A stretch of 64,000 bases of DNA, taken from Ricinus communis. Its lineage: Eukaryota; Streptophyta; Magnoliopsida; Malpighiales; Euphorbiaceae. Below, piece after piece: positions 10,450 to 22,699 of this stretch; the stretch's first letter is position 1, and every line of letters begins with the position of its first letter. Below the pieces are notes generated by a model that saw nothing but the letters and a program-made list of their open reading frames with translations, ran no database searches and was not told the DNA's origin. The translations under genes were made by a program, and so were the position numbers. The DNA lies in the NCBI RefSeq assembly GCF_019578655.1, contig NC_063264.1, positions 9,403,213 to 9,467,212 on the forward strand, written 5' to 3'.

Positions 10450-13430
10450 AAAGAAAATTGAGCTTGCCATATTAGATTTAGGAGCTTCTACTAATGTCAT
10501 ACCATTTTCTGTTTATCAAGAGTTGAAACTAAATGACTTGTAAAAGACTAGTGTAATGATTCAATTAGCTAATCGTTCTTATATTCATCATCTTGGAGTT
10601 GTTGAAGATATTTTGGTGCAGGTTAATAAGCTCATATTTTCTGTTGACTTTTACATTTTGAAATTAGATGGTAATTCCTCATCAAAATCAGCTTCGATTT
10701 TGTTAGAACGACCATTCATGAAAACAGCTAAGACAAAGATTGATGTAGATGAAGGTATTATCTTTGTAGAGTTTGATGGAGAGATTGTTAAATTTAATAT
10801 TTTTTATGTAATTAAATATCCTAATGATGTACATTCTCTTTGTCATATTGATGTGATTGATTTAATTGTATAGGATGTATTTGCAAAAGAAAGTGTTGGT
10901 AATGAGTAAGAATTAGATGCACATTCCAATTTAGAAGGAATTGATTATGAGATTGGTGTAGAAGAATTATTTTCAGCAACATTATCTGAACTAATAAATT
11001 CCAATGCTGAAATTTCTAATACTAATAACAAGATGTTACATTCAATTGCGCAGGCACCAAAATTGGAGCTAAAAGCTTTACCGAATCACTTAAAATATAT
11101 GTATTTAGGTGATGGTGAAACATTGCTTGTCATCATCTCAAAAGAACTAACAATGGAACAAGAAGAAGGATTGGTTAAAGCCTTGAGAGAGTAGAAAGTT
11201 GCAATTGGTTAGACTTTGGCTGACACAAAAGACATTAGTCCGTAAATTTGCATGCATAGGATTTTACTTGAGGATGATGCTAAACCATCAAGGGAACCAC
11301 AAAGAAGATTAAATCCAGCTATGAAAGAAGTGGTCATGAAAGAGATACACAAGTTGTTAGATGCAGGTATAATCTACCCAATCTCAGATAATGAATGGGT
11401 AAGCCCGATTCATGTTGTTCCAAAGAAAATTGGAATGAGTGTGGTAAGGAATTGGAACAATAAACTTGTACCAATGCATGTGCAAAATGGTTGGAGAATA
11501 TGTATAGATTTTAGGAAGCTTAATCAAGTGATTAGAAAATATCATTTTCCCTGACCTTTCATTGACCAAATGTTAGAACGATTGGGTGGCAAATCCTTCT
11601 TTTTTTTTCTTGATGGCTATTCAAGACTTTATGAAGTTCCTATTGTATAAGAAGATTAGGAAAATACGACATTCACTTGTCCTTTCGGAACCTATGCTTA
11701 TAGGCGAATACCTTTTGGTCTTTGTAATGTCCTAGGTACATTTCAAAGATGCATCATGAGTATTTTTTCTGAATATATTGAGAAATACATTGAAGTATTT
11801 ATGAATAATTTTACTGTGTGTGGGGATTCATTTGATGAATGCTTAAATAATTTAACCAAAGTTTTGAAAAGATGCATAGAGACTAACTTGGTTTTAAATT
11901 ATGAAAAGTGTCATTTTATGGCTACCCAAGGCATTGTATTAGGACATATGGTCTCTTCCAGGGGTATAGAGGTTGATAAAGCAAAATTGGATATAATTGC
12001 AAACTTACCATACCCTACCAATGTTAGGGAAGTGCGTTCTTTTCTTGGACATGCATGGTTTTATCGCAGGTTTATCAAGGATTTCTCCAAGATTTCTTTG
12101 GCATTGACAAATTTACTGTAAAAGGAAGTTCAATTCGAGTTTGGGAAAGAATGGAAAGAGGCGTTTGATAAGCTCAAAGATTTGTTGACAAGCGCACCTA
12201 TTATTCAACCACCTCAATAAGATTTACCTTTTGAAATCATGTGCGATGCAAGCAATTATACAGTGGGAGTGGGTATGATTCCTTGGTATGCAGATATGGT
12301 CAATTATTTAGTCACAGAAAATCTACCTCATTATCTCAGTAAGTTGTAAAAAAGCAAAGATAAAAAAGTGAGTCTAAGTATTATGTTTGGGATGAGCCTT
12401 TCTTATGAAAATTTTATTTCGATCAAGTGATTAGGAGATGTGTGCTTGAGAATGAATTCCAATATATTTTAGCCTTTTGCCATGATTATGCATGTGGAGA
12501 ACACTTTGGACCTAGACGGACCGCTAGGAAAATCTCAGATAGTGGTTTGTATTGGAAACTGTATTTAAAGATGCATGTCAATTTGATAAGAGTTATAAGA
12601 GATGCCAAAGAGTAGGAGCACTAACTCGCAAGAATGAAATGCCTCAAGTTCCAATTCTTATTTGTGAAATATTTGATGTATGGGGTATTGATTTTATAGG
12701 TCCTTTACCCTCTTCTTGTGGTTTTTCATATATACTTTTGACTATGGATTATGTATCAAAATGGATGGAAGCTAAAGCCACCAAAACTGATGACTCTCAA
12801 GCTGTTGTAGGTTTTATCTAACATCTTTAATAGGTTTGACATTCCAAGAGAAATTATTAGTGATCAAGGAACTCATTTTTGCAATAGATCTATTGCAGCT
12901 TTGATGAAGAATATGGAATGAATCACATAGTAGCCACCGTATATCATCCTCAAACCATCGGACAAGCCGAAGTTTCCAATAGAGAAGTTAAATCCATCTT
13001 GGAAAAAATGGTGAATTCAGGAAGAAAGGATTGGAGCCTTCGTTTAGACAACGCGCTTTGGGCTTATTGCACGGCTTACAAAAATCCTATAGGAATGTCC
13101 TCTTATCGGTTAGTTTTTTGTAAAGCATGTCACTTACCGGTAGAAATCGAGCATAAAGCCTATTGGATAGTTCGGTGGTGCAATATGGACATAGAAAAAG
13201 TTGGGATTGGATGCTTATGAGAATTCGAGAATTTACAAATAGAAATCCAAGTTATTCTATGATAACATACTTATTAGGAAATAATTTGAAATTGGTCAAA
13301 AAGTATTGTTATATAATTCTCGATTTAAAGCTTATGCCTGGTAAGTTTCATTCTCGATGGATCAGTCCATTTGTTTTTATTTTTATTTATACTTTTTATT
13401 TTCTTTCACTTTGTTTATTTTATTTTTAGT
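10450..13430 (+). pseudogene. pol remnant (protease, RT, truncated RNase H, integrase)
   Basis: The protease part (about 10462-10800) has the DLGAS active-site form used by Athila-like elements. Reverse transcriptase covers about 11252-12121, with PHV-type and FGLCN-type motifs, but the catalytic box reads MNN instead of M/Y-x-DD (11801-11809). After about 12270 the sequence jumps from the start of RNase H (MCDASNY) to the pre-integrase block (PWYAD), so most of RNase H has been deleted compared with 50.58-51.02 kb. Integrase motifs follow at 12670-13060 ([28 protein letters not shown]). Multiple stops and frameshifts make it non-functional. Confidence 0.85.
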
Positions 13431-14010
13431 TTTTATTTTTTAATGAAGAAGTTCAATTTTTAGGCGAGAGATTAATTTTGATAATGCATGACCACGCCCT
13501 TTTACAACTCTTCGAGATGCGTCACCAATTTATTTTTTCCAGACGATCGTTTTTTATAAGCCGTGACCACGCCTTATCTTAAACCACCTTCTAATTTGTT
13601 TTGGGCAATAGGCCTTAAAAATTTGACTTCTTTACTTTATTTTCTTTAGGATATTTTATTTAATGATGAAAAATAAAAAAAACATTTTTTTATTATTATT
13701 TTCTACATTTTTTTTCATTACCTTTTTTTTCTAACATTTTTTTTCATGCCTCTGATGATTCAACTGAACCAGATTTTGAAGCTCGTTTAGAAAAGGTGGA
13801 ACATAAAATTTCAAAAATGAAGAAAAATTTGGATGCCTTAATAAAGCATTGGGGGTTCTACCTCCTGGCCCACCATCTCCATATACTACAAAGTCCGAGT
13901 TGCTCGTAATTCAAGGGAGTTTCATATTTCTTTTCATTTCTTTGTGAGCCATTTTCTTTTTGATACATTGAGAACAATGTATAGTCTAGGTGTGGGGGAG
14001 GAATTTGTTA

Positions 14011-14368
14011 ATTACATGATTTCCTTTTCTTTTTGAAAATTGTGTTTTCTTTATGCTTAGAATTAAGTGTACTTTAATTCATACATGCTAATTTCTCTTT
14101 TGCAACATTGAGTTTTTTTTATAACCTAAATCACCTAGCCTATGGAACACATGTTATTTTTGTATAAAAAGTATAGGAATTGATATACTGTTGGTACATT
14201 ATATAGATTTTTGTATTGCCATTGGCTATACGCAGGTACTTGTTAAGCAGCATGAAAACTACATCCCCAGATACAAATTGACCTAAAAAAGCTGAAGGTA
14301 CAAGTATAATAGTCATCACAATTGTATATTTTCAATGAGCTTCACAAAGTCCAAATCATAAAGAAATC
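14011..14368. other. Gap between gypsy relic and copia element
   Basis: No gene is seen. This may be leftover 3' non-coding sequence of the gypsy relic, since it directly follows its purine-rich 'gtgtgggggagg' phrase. Confidence 0.4.
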
Positions 14369-14702
14369 TTATTAAAAGTAAAAGAACAAGCAACACAGAA
14401 GTCTCAAAAACTACACAGGCAATTAAAAGTAAAAGAACAAGCAATATATAAGTCTCAGAAACTGCATAGGCAGAAAGCTTGTAGTTCTCTTCCTCATAGA
14501 CTTTCAAAAAAGGGAGCAACCATTTCTGCTAAAGAGAAAGGCCACTTCAACCTTTCCTGAAGAAGAATTGGAAATTAGACATAGGTCTCAAGGCAGCCGT
14601 TAACATAGGCATTAGGCTATCATTGAAACAGTGTGTATATAAACAACAACATTCAATCTGTAATCCTCAAAATATATAATACAATTCATCATTTGATTAA
14701 CA
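14369..14702 (+). repeat. Copia 5' LTR
   Basis: This segment matches the right LTR (22705-22941) along most of its length, for example the shared blocks gggagcaaccatttctg and acaacattcaat. It ends in ...AACA directly before the Met primer-binding site. It holds a local head-to-tail duplication of about 54 bp (14370-14420 and 14424-14474, both containing taaaagtaaaagaacaagca). The first base pair of the LTR is uncertain because the left end has mutated away from TG. Confidence 0.8.
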
Positions 14703-14714
14703 TGGTATCAGAGC
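14703..14714 (+). other. Primer-binding site (initiator-Met tRNA type)
   Basis: TGGTATCAGAGC lies immediately after the LTR end. This is the standard plant copia primer site for minus-strand synthesis. Confidence 0.9.
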
Positions 14715-14780
14715 AGGTTTAAACCTGTAATCATCACATACCCCCATTCCTCTGTTCTTTCAAAGAAAAATTTTCAGCCA

Positions 14781-15125
14781 TGTTTTAAAGCGATAACAAA
14801 CTAACCAATATAATACTGAAAGGCAACTCAAACTACTTTGAATGGTCAAAATCAGTGTATATTGGCCTCAACGGCAAAACAAGACTGGGGTTCATCACTG
14901 GAACCAAACAAAAACCAAAACCAGAAAGGCCAGAAGCCCCAACAGAAGAAGAATTAGAGAAAATAGAAGAGTGGCAAATGACAGACTATATAGTCATGTC
15001 GATGATCACCAACACAATTGAACCTCAAATTTCTTGACTTTGCATTCTAATGGAATTATCAAAAGCTATTTAGGAAAAGATGAAAGGGTTATATGGCCAT
15101 TAACAAAATTTTGCACATATATCGG
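14781..15125 (+). pseudogene. copia gag N-terminal remnant
   Basis: The readable frame includes LKGNSNYFEWSKSVYIGLNG (about 14817-14876) followed by a block typical of the copia gag N-terminal domain. It is broken by stops (near 14788, 15036 and 15072) and is cut off by the solo LTR that begins at about 15130. The rest of gag and the protease are absent. Confidence 0.75.
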
Positions 15126-15129
15126 CAAT

Positions 15130-16815
15130 GGCTTTTTGGTAATTTTATATTTAAAAGTAAGGGCAAATATGTAATTATATATTTTCAATAATTCTAATTT
15201 GGTCCAAATTAAATAGTTAGGAGCTTAATGGAAAAGTTAAAAAAAAGTTTAAGGGTTAATTGAAAATTTTACAAGACGAAATTATTAGTAATTAAAAAAT
15301 TGAGGGACTAAATGGTAAAAGAGAACAGTTCAGGGAGCAAAAATCGATATAGGAGGAAAAAAAAAGAAAGAAAAGAAAGAAGAAGAAGAAGAAGAAGAAG
15401 CAAAAGAAGGAGAAATCGGGGAGAGAGAAGAAGGAAGAAAAGGGGGCGGTGTCCGGGGCAGGCCGTCAGGGCATGCGGCGGAGCTGGCCGAAGGCGTAGC
15501 GGAGGCCAACGAGTGTGGTGGCAGTGGCAACAATGGTCCAGCAGGCGGCGATCGGTGAGAGAGCGCGAGGAAACGGCATCAGTTTTCTTGCCGCCATTCC
15601 GAGGCATTTCCAGCGTCCAATGGCGGCAGGGTCGGTCTTGTTTTGACCAGTGAGTTGAGGGCTTCCTTTTAGGAGTGGCGACGTCGGCTTTAGTGGCCGG
15701 AGGAAGGAGTTTTGGAGAGGTGTTGAAAATTGCATTTTCTAGCTTTTCCGGCGAGCTCCGGCGAGGGATGGATGATCGGAGGACATATCCGGACTCTCCT
15801 TAGCTCAAGCTTTTCAGCGGCACCGGTTTCGTGGCGATCGGACTCCGTTTGAGAATTGACGGCTGAGATTGTCCGTAGATCTCTTTGGATGATCGAGGGT
15901 CGGATCGAAAGATCGGAAGCTAAGATTGTCATCAGCATGTCGTCTCGAGTCGGTTGGTGCGTTCGGATCGTTAATCGGACTCCGGCGACTGGTGGCCAGT
16001 CGACTGAGCGATTAAACGTCTCAGTAATTTCTCTGGCTTGTTGATTTTAGAATTCTTTGGTAAATTATATGTTATTGAATTGTGTTGAGCATTAGAAATA
16101 TTGTTAGTTAAAAAAAATTATTTGTCGGATTGTCTGCCTTTAGTCGTGAATTGTGATGTGTGGTGGAGTCGGGAAAAATAGTGAAGTCTTGGGGACCCGA
16201 CTCCCGTTAAAATAAATTGTTGAATATTTGAAGTGTTTTCTGGCAGATACTGGACCCGTTTATAGGGAGTAAATGTCCGTATTTTAGGGGAGGTTCTGCC
16301 GAATTTTTGGTAGAATTTAACCGAGTCGAGATTTTTAGACAGTCAGTCCTAGGAATCTAGACCTAAGGTTAATTTTCAAATGTTTCAACGTTATTGATTA
16401 ATTGTTTTCTGTGATTAGATAATTTGTTAGTTCCGCTCGCTCCATCCAAGGCATCGGAGATAGCTAGGAGGTCGTCAAAGCTATCTGAGATTGTTAGTCC
16501 TCTCGCGGCTCTTATCTAGCAACCCGACTCCTTCATCATTTGATGATGTATTTAATTTGGTATGTTTGACTTGTAAAATTTTAGATTCTCCACAGTAGAA
16601 GTGATAGACTTATCAATTGTAATTGGGTCTTGCCAAATTCTACTCGCATACTGAATTAAATATGTAGATTTTCATGGTTAAGAAATTGTGACATCAATGA
16701 GATTAGATGAGATGTAATTAAGTTAGTGAGTGGTCAGGCTTACTACGGGATTCGGTGGTCTTACGCCTACCCATTCCCTAGTGCCGGTCACAGGCCCACA
16801 TATCGGGTCGTGACA
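15130..16815 (+). mobile_element. Solo LTR of a gypsy-like family, 5'-truncated
   Basis: This non-coding stretch is the reverse-complement match of 19710-22200. Shared landmarks are the block near 15180 (tatattttcaataattctaa), a block around 16186-16340 (tgaagtc, cccgactcccg, ggacccgtt, aggggaggtt) and the end at 16720-16815 (cttactacgggattcg, ccctagtgccggtcacagg, then TGACA). About 0.5 kb of the LTR start present in the other copy is missing, and there is also an internal deletion. The (GAA)n run at 15376-15400 and the GC-rich 15430-15900 belong to the LTR, so long open frames there are not genes. I found no target duplication. Confidence 0.8.
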
Positions 16816-16825
16816 TCAATGTTAT

Positions 16826-17890
16826 TTTCTCACTATCTTCAGTGATATTTCAGGACTGAACTACAGGGAAGACGATTGGTGATAGATATTTTGAGAATGG
16901 GTTGTACTACAAAAAGGACTCTATCAATCAATGTCTTATATCGACGAGACAGGTCGATCAAGGCATGCTGATGCATTGGCGGCTTGGGCATCCCTCCGAC
17001 CAAGTTCTAAATAAACTTTTTAATTACAATTTAAATTCCAGTCTTTGTGATATTTGTAAATTTTCTAAACATACTCGCCTCTCATTCTCTTCATCCTCTA
17101 GTATTTCTGAAAAAAGATTTGAATTAATTCATTCTGATGTTTGGGGACCTGCCCCGTTACATCTTATAATCACTTCAGTTACTTTGTTATATTTATTGAT
17201 TATTACTCTCACACTACCTGGGTTTATTTGTTAAAAGGGAAAAATAAGGTCTTTACATGCTTTCAAGAATTTTTTAACTTTGTTCAAAATCAGTACACCG
17301 CAAGGATCAAAATTTTTCGATCTAACAACGGTACTGAATACATAATTTTTTTTCTTCTGAGTTCTTTAAAAGGGAAGGGATTCTACATCAAACTACATGC
17401 ATTAATACCCCGGAACAAAATAGGGTCTCAGAAAGAAATTTAGGTATCTACTTGAAGTCACAAAAACTCTTCTTTTTCAAAATACTGTTCCAACTACCTA
17501 CTGGTCGGATGCCATCCTAATCGCTACGTATTTTATCAATAGGTTACCAAGTGTAAAATTTAAAAATCTCAGTCCATTAGAAATTTTCACAGAAGAAAAA
17601 TAGAATTAGGACACATTCGAGTCTTTGGCTGCATCATTTTTGTCCATGTTAAATGACTTAACAAGTTTGATAAAAGTTCAGTCAAAACCTTATTTTTAGG
17701 ATACTCTGCAGAAAAAAGGGGTATAAATGCTATGACCCTACAAAACTTATATCTCCAGGGATGTGTCATTTGTAGAACATGAATCCTACTACAAGGAGTA
17801 TGACCATCATGGTACTCCTCCAAACCACACTCATGGGCCACACACTTTACTATTTTCGCATAACCCTATTTCTTCTAACAGCAGGAGTCA
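16826..17890 (+). pseudogene. copia pre-integrase and integrase remnant
   Basis: The sequence begins with the GAG-pre-integrase block (ENGLYYKKD, then HWRLGHPSD) and the zinc-binding region (H-x3-H spacing, then CDICKFSKHTRLSF), followed by the first integrase Asp (SDVWGP, about 17135-17150) and the central block with a frame change near 17160. A late integrase block (YWSDAILIATYFINRLPS) lies near 17500. Frameshifts and stops break it in several places. Confidence 0.85.
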
Positions 17891-18179
17891 AGAATAGGAT
17901 AATCACCTAGAGGGGGAGCAAAATACAAACTTAAGGACAATTCCTTTAGGGGGAGACAATGTGACAAGCAATGAAGAAATCGAGCCATCTCCTCACGAAC
18001 AAACTGCCTTAAGAAGATCCTCTCGACCGATCAGGCCTCCTGTCAGGTTAAGGGACTATGTGTCCTATAAGGTATCGTATCCGATTCAACACTTTATCAC
18101 TTACGAGTCAATATCAAAATAGTATCAAGCCTATCTAGGAAACATCACGGCACACACAAAACCTATATCCTTTTATGAA

Positions 18180-19640
18180 GCGAACACTGACCCCAAGTGG
18201 TGCAAAGCCATGAAAGAGGAACTTTATGCTCTAGAAAAAAATAACACTTGGAATATTGTTCCTTTACCACCAAACAAGAAAACTGTAGGGTGTAAATGGG
18301 TGTACAAAATAAAATATAATTGTGATGGAACAATCGAAAAATACAAGGCTAGATTAGTAGCTAAAGGGTTTACCCAAACTTATGGTGTTGACTATCAGGA
18401 AACCTTTGCACCGGTAGCAAAAATGAATATTGTCCGTATTTTACTGTCTGTAGCTACTAACTCAGGATGGAGTCTGTTTCAAATGGATGTTAAAAATACA
18501 TTCCTCTAAGGGACCCTGGAAGAAGAAGTCTATATGACCCTTCCCCCAGGTCACGAGTACACATCATATCCTTCCCTGTTATGTAAGCTAAAAAAGACAA
18601 TCTATGGATTAAAGCAATCTCCAAGAGCATGGTATGCCAAGCTAAGCCTCTTTCTCTTAATAAATGCACTTTCGATTTCTCTATATTTGTAAAACACACT
18701 CACACATACACTATTATTATTCTTGTATATGTGGATGATATATTATCATAACTGGTAACGATAATGAAGAGATTGAAAAAGTTAAACAAAGGCTAAAAAG
18801 GAAATTCGATATCAAAGATCTAGGTTAACTATCATACTTTCTTGGAATAAAATAGCCAAATCACATAAAAGCTTGTTTCTATCTCAAAGAAAGTATGTAC
18901 TTTATCTTCTAAAAGAAACTGGAAAACTAGGAGCTAAATCAACAAATACTCCAATGGAAACCAATGTTAAACTCAATTTGGAGGACGGTGATCCACTAAC
19001 TAACATAGGGCATTATCAACAAATATTAATGCCTAGTAGGGCGTTATCAACGCATATGCAGTAAGTATAGTAACCCAATTTATCCATGCTCCTCGTACTA
19101 GTCATCTGGAAACCATTGATAGAATACTTAGGTATCTCAAGGGCACTCCTGGTCAAGGAATCTGGATGAACAAAAATAACACTAACACCATAGTTAGCTT
19201 CTTTGATGCTGATTGGGCAGGAAGCAGTAATAAAAAAATAACTACAGGTTTCTGCACCTTCGTAGGAGGAAACTTGGTAACATGTAAAAGTAAGAAATAA
19301 AGTGTAGCAGCAAGATCAAGCGCAGAAGTCGAATATTGAGCCATAGCATCTACGGCGAGTGAACTCATTTGGATCAAACAAGTACTCCTCGATATGAAAA
19401 TAGAATGTAAAGGACCCATATAGATGTACTGCGATAATCAAGCTGCTTGACACATTGCATCCAACCCAACATTCCACGAACGAACCAAACACATCGAAGT
19501 CGATTGTCACTTCATTAGAGAAAAAGTACAACCAGGAAAAATTGAAACACTATTTATCAGAAGTCATGATCAGCTAGCAGACATATTTACAAAAGCACTC
19601 AACAAGACAAACTATCAATCATTCTCAGCAAGATAGGTTC
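18180..19640 (+). pseudogene. copia reverse transcriptase and RNase H remnant
   Basis: Reverse transcriptase begins near 18180. It has the copia motifs WKWVYKIK-type (18296-18313), KARLVAKGFTQ (18346-18378) and the catalytic YVDD (about 18728-18739), and the tail block [12 protein letters not shown] near 18600. RNase H follows with DADWAG (19206-19223), the RSS-AE-Y block (19312-19337, where a stop replaces a residue) and a C-terminal block (HIE then DIFTKAL) near 19492-19600. At least eight stops or frame changes are present, mostly at sites that normally encode Gln or Arg. Confidence 0.88.
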
Positions 19641-19673
19641 TATCAACCTCTACGAATCCAACTTGAGGGTGAG

Positions 19674-19709
19674 TGTTAAAGGTAAAAGAACAAGAAACAC
19701 TAAAACAAG
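19674..19709 (+). repeat. Copia 3' LTR, first fragment
   Basis: The LTR begins TGTTAAAGGTAAAAG after a purine-rich tract and is interrupted at 19709 by the minus-strand solo LTR. It resumes at 22705. The last five bases, ACAAG, are the target duplicated by that insertion. Confidence 0.85.
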
Positions 19710-22699
19710 TGCATAACCCACTCTGTGGACCTGTGACCGGCACTAGGGAATAGGTAGGCTTAAGGCTATCGAATCCCGTAGTAAGCCTAACACTCACTAA
19801 CTCAATCAAATCTCATCTCAAATTAATATTATTAAAGCCATAAATTATATTAATAGTTACATTTTACATAATTTCTTCGGTCTGCTAGAAAAATTAGGTG
19901 AGACCCGAAACTCAGAAAATTACCACTAATACCTCTACTATTACTACTGCGGAGAATCTAAGATTTTTACAATTTGACATACCAAATCAAACACCACCCG
20001 ATGATGATGAAGTCGGTTTACTGAGTAAGAGTCGCGGGAAGACTAACAATCACGAATTTGAAAAACAGTAAATGGAGACTGTTAGTCCCGAGAGTGAGCT
20101 AAAATCATATATCTAAAACAGTTTCAAACATCTCAATATCACATTATTTAATTTTAAAATAATTAATAAATCATGCAAACCATACGTGTCATGCCATGCT
20201 TATACAAAAATAATTCCACATGCAACAGGATGGAGTACTTCAGTAGAATCCTAATCCCAACTCTAACATCTCGATTTAATTCAACACTTACATCCCGACT
20301 AACCTCAACTCTAACATCTCAATCTCTCATTCCAACAGAACTGGCGCCCAGAGAGCAAAGCTCGACCAGAGACCTTACCTCCAGTCTGGTCACTTGACTC
20401 TCAGCCTTAGCCTTTCGGCTCTCTTATCCAATAAGACTGGCGCCAGAGAGCAAAGCTCGACCAGGGACCTTACTTCCAGTCTGGTCACTTAAATCTCAGC
20501 CTTGGCCTTTCAGCTCTCTTATCCAATAAGACTGGCGCCCAGAGAGCAAAGCTCGACCAAGGACCTTTTCTCTAGTTTGGTCAATTAAATTTTCAATTAA
20601 GCCGGTGCCCAGAGAGCAAAGCTCGACAAGGGACCTTTACTCCGGCAACCACACTCAACTAAGTCTAGAGAACGATGCTCAACCAGGGCAGGTCCTAATC
20701 TTTCTTTTTTAAAATTTTACCTATTTATCCTTTCTCTATCTCTCTCAGATTTATGCTGGAACACTCATCCAACTCCTATGTTCTACTGCCGTTCCATCCC
20801 GAGTCATTATGCAATATTAAAATTGATGATAAAGGAAGAACATATATAAATAGTAATTAAAAAGCATCATGCATATAATAATAATTAAATGAATAATTGG
20901 AATTGCAAATGAACAATCACAGTAGCAAATCAAATTTTATGCATGACACGTGCATAAGCGATATATGACTTTAACTCACTGGTTTGGCGACCTCCTAACT
21001 CTGCTCTGGTGCCTCGGTTGGAGCAAGCTGAACAGACAAATCATCTAATCATGGAAAACAATTTATTAAAATGCTGAAACAATCGATCATTAATCCTAGG
21101 TCTAGATTCCTAGGACTGACTGTCTAAGAATCCCGATTCGGGAGAATTCTACCGAAAATCTGACAAAACCTCCCCTACAACATGGACATTTACCCCCCGT
21201 AAAAACGGGTCCAGGACCTGCCAAAAAAACACTTCAAATATCCAACACTTCAAACAACGGGAGTCGGGTCCACAGACTTCACTATTTTCTCGACTCCGCC
21301 ACACAGTATAAAACACGAGGCAGGCAAACCGACAGATAATTATTTTTGACTCACAAATATCAAATACTCAACACAAAACAATAAGCACAAATTAAATCAA
21401 AGAATTTCCAAAAATTAACGGGCTAGAGAAAATTACTGAAACGCTCGATCGCTCGGTTGACTCGCCTCTAGCCGCCGGAGTCCGATCGACGATCTGAACT
21501 CACCATCGGACTCGAAACGACGCGCTGATGACGATCCCTGCTTTCGATTTTCTGATCTGACTTCCGATCATCCCGAGAGATTTACGAACCATCTCAGCCG
21601 TCGATTCGCAAACGGAGTCCGATCGCCATGAAACCGGTGCCATTGTGAAGCTTGAGCTGAGGAGAGTCGGGATATGTCCTCCGATCGTCCATCCTCCACC
21701 GGAGCTCGCCGGAAAAGCCGAAAAACGCGGCTGCCACCTACTTCGTTGGAACTCCCTCCTCCGGCCACCAAAACCGATGCCGCTGCCGCCAAAAGGAAGC
21801 TCTCTTCGAGAGGAGCCGATCGCTAACAAGATCGGCCGAAAAGCCACTGAAATCGCTGACCTTCAAAGCCGCCCCTTCGTTTTTTTCCTCGCTAATGCCG
21901 CCACGCCATCATGGAAGCTCTTCTTCAGTGAGCCACCTACCTCTCTCTCCCGATTTTTTTCTTCTCTCTCCCCGACACTCTCTTCTCTTTTCTTCTTTTC
22001 CATATCGATTTTAGGCCCCCAAACTTTCCTTTCTTATAATTACGTCCCTCAACTTTCTAAATTATGACAATTTTACCCTGCATAATTTTTAATTAACCCC
22101 CAAACTTTTCTTTAGTCTTTCAATTAAGCCCCTAGCTAATTAATTTGGGTCAAATTAGAATTATTGAAAATATATATTTACATAAATATCCCTGCCGACA
22201 CATTTATTTACAAAAATACCAAACATCCAAATTTCCATTAAAACCCCATATTAATGAAATTACACTTTTAATCCTCATCCAAAAATAAATTTTCAATTTA
22301 GTATTAACACAATTAATTTAAATAATCAATTTGCTAAATATTTTTCAACTTAAAATTTAAACCACTAGTTAATTGAAATACCTATTTTCCCTAAATTCCT
22401 TTTATAAAAACACCATTTACAATTTCTCCATAATTTTCCAATATATAATTTTATTTATATAAATATGCATTTGGAGAAAACTTGAATAACCAAAATATAA
22501 TTATTTCTCAAATAATTTACTTAATTAATTTCTTAAAAATTCAAACTAATAGGATATAGAAAGAATGACTCCTTTATTAGTCTAATATTAAAATTTAAAA
22601 TTTGCATTTAAATTATTCCAACTAGACCAAGTAAAATTAAATTAAATTAATTTTAAATAAAAATTTATTATTAAATATATAAAAATTTCGGATATTACA
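19710..22699 (-). mobile_element. 2,990-bp solo LTR of a gypsy-like family, with 5-bp target duplication
   Basis: Read on the minus strand it starts TGTAATATCC and ends TATGCA (TG...CA). It is flanked by ACAAG at 19705-19709 and ACAAG at 22700-22704, an exact 5-bp target duplication. Removing it rejoins the copia 3' LTR. There is no internal coding sequence or second LTR, so it is a solo LTR, the product of recombination between the two LTRs of a full element. The GC-rich 21430-21960 matches 15430-15900 of the other copy. Open frames inside it are not genes. Confidence 0.9.
20341..20700. repeat. Tandem repeat inside the solo LTR (about 96-bp unit)
   Basis: The phrase ending gcccagagagcaaagctcga recurs at 20341, 20437, 20532 and 20602. 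The first two steps are 96 and 95 bp; the last unit is shorter. The array is absent from the shorter sister LTR at 15.1-16.8 kb. Confidence 0.85.

Larger units (their letters stand above)
9120..14010 (+). mobile_element. Decayed Athila-type Ty3/gypsy retrotransposon relic (no LTRs found)
   Basis: Gag, aspartic protease, reverse transcriptase, a truncated RNase H and integrase follow in Ty3/gypsy order, with Athila-style signatures: the gag block around ALVDKTSEEA, the pre-protease block ALRSGKK, and the phrase 'gtgtgggggagg' near 13990 that also ends the related element at 45.4-56.2 kb. The frame is broken by many stop codons and shifts. The 5' end of gag is missing and I could not find paired LTRs, so the limits are approximate. 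The relic is clearly older than the second Athila-type element. Confidence 0.85.

Noticed and set aside
9091..14368. Search for LTRs around the older Athila-type relic
   Set aside because: No pair of matching direct repeats and no primer-binding site were found, so no LTR is annotated.
15308..15938. Several overlapping open frames of 60-113 residues on both strands, rich in Arg/Lys or Leu/Ser/Pro
   Set aside because: They lie in the GC-rich part of a solo LTR and over a (GAA)n run; the same DNA recurs inverted at 21.4-22.0 kb, and the frames are not shared as proteins.
21500..22067. Open frames of 74-140 residues on both strands
   Set aside because: They are inside the minus-strand solo LTR, have no domain, and match the frames rejected at 15.3-15.9 kb at the DNA level.
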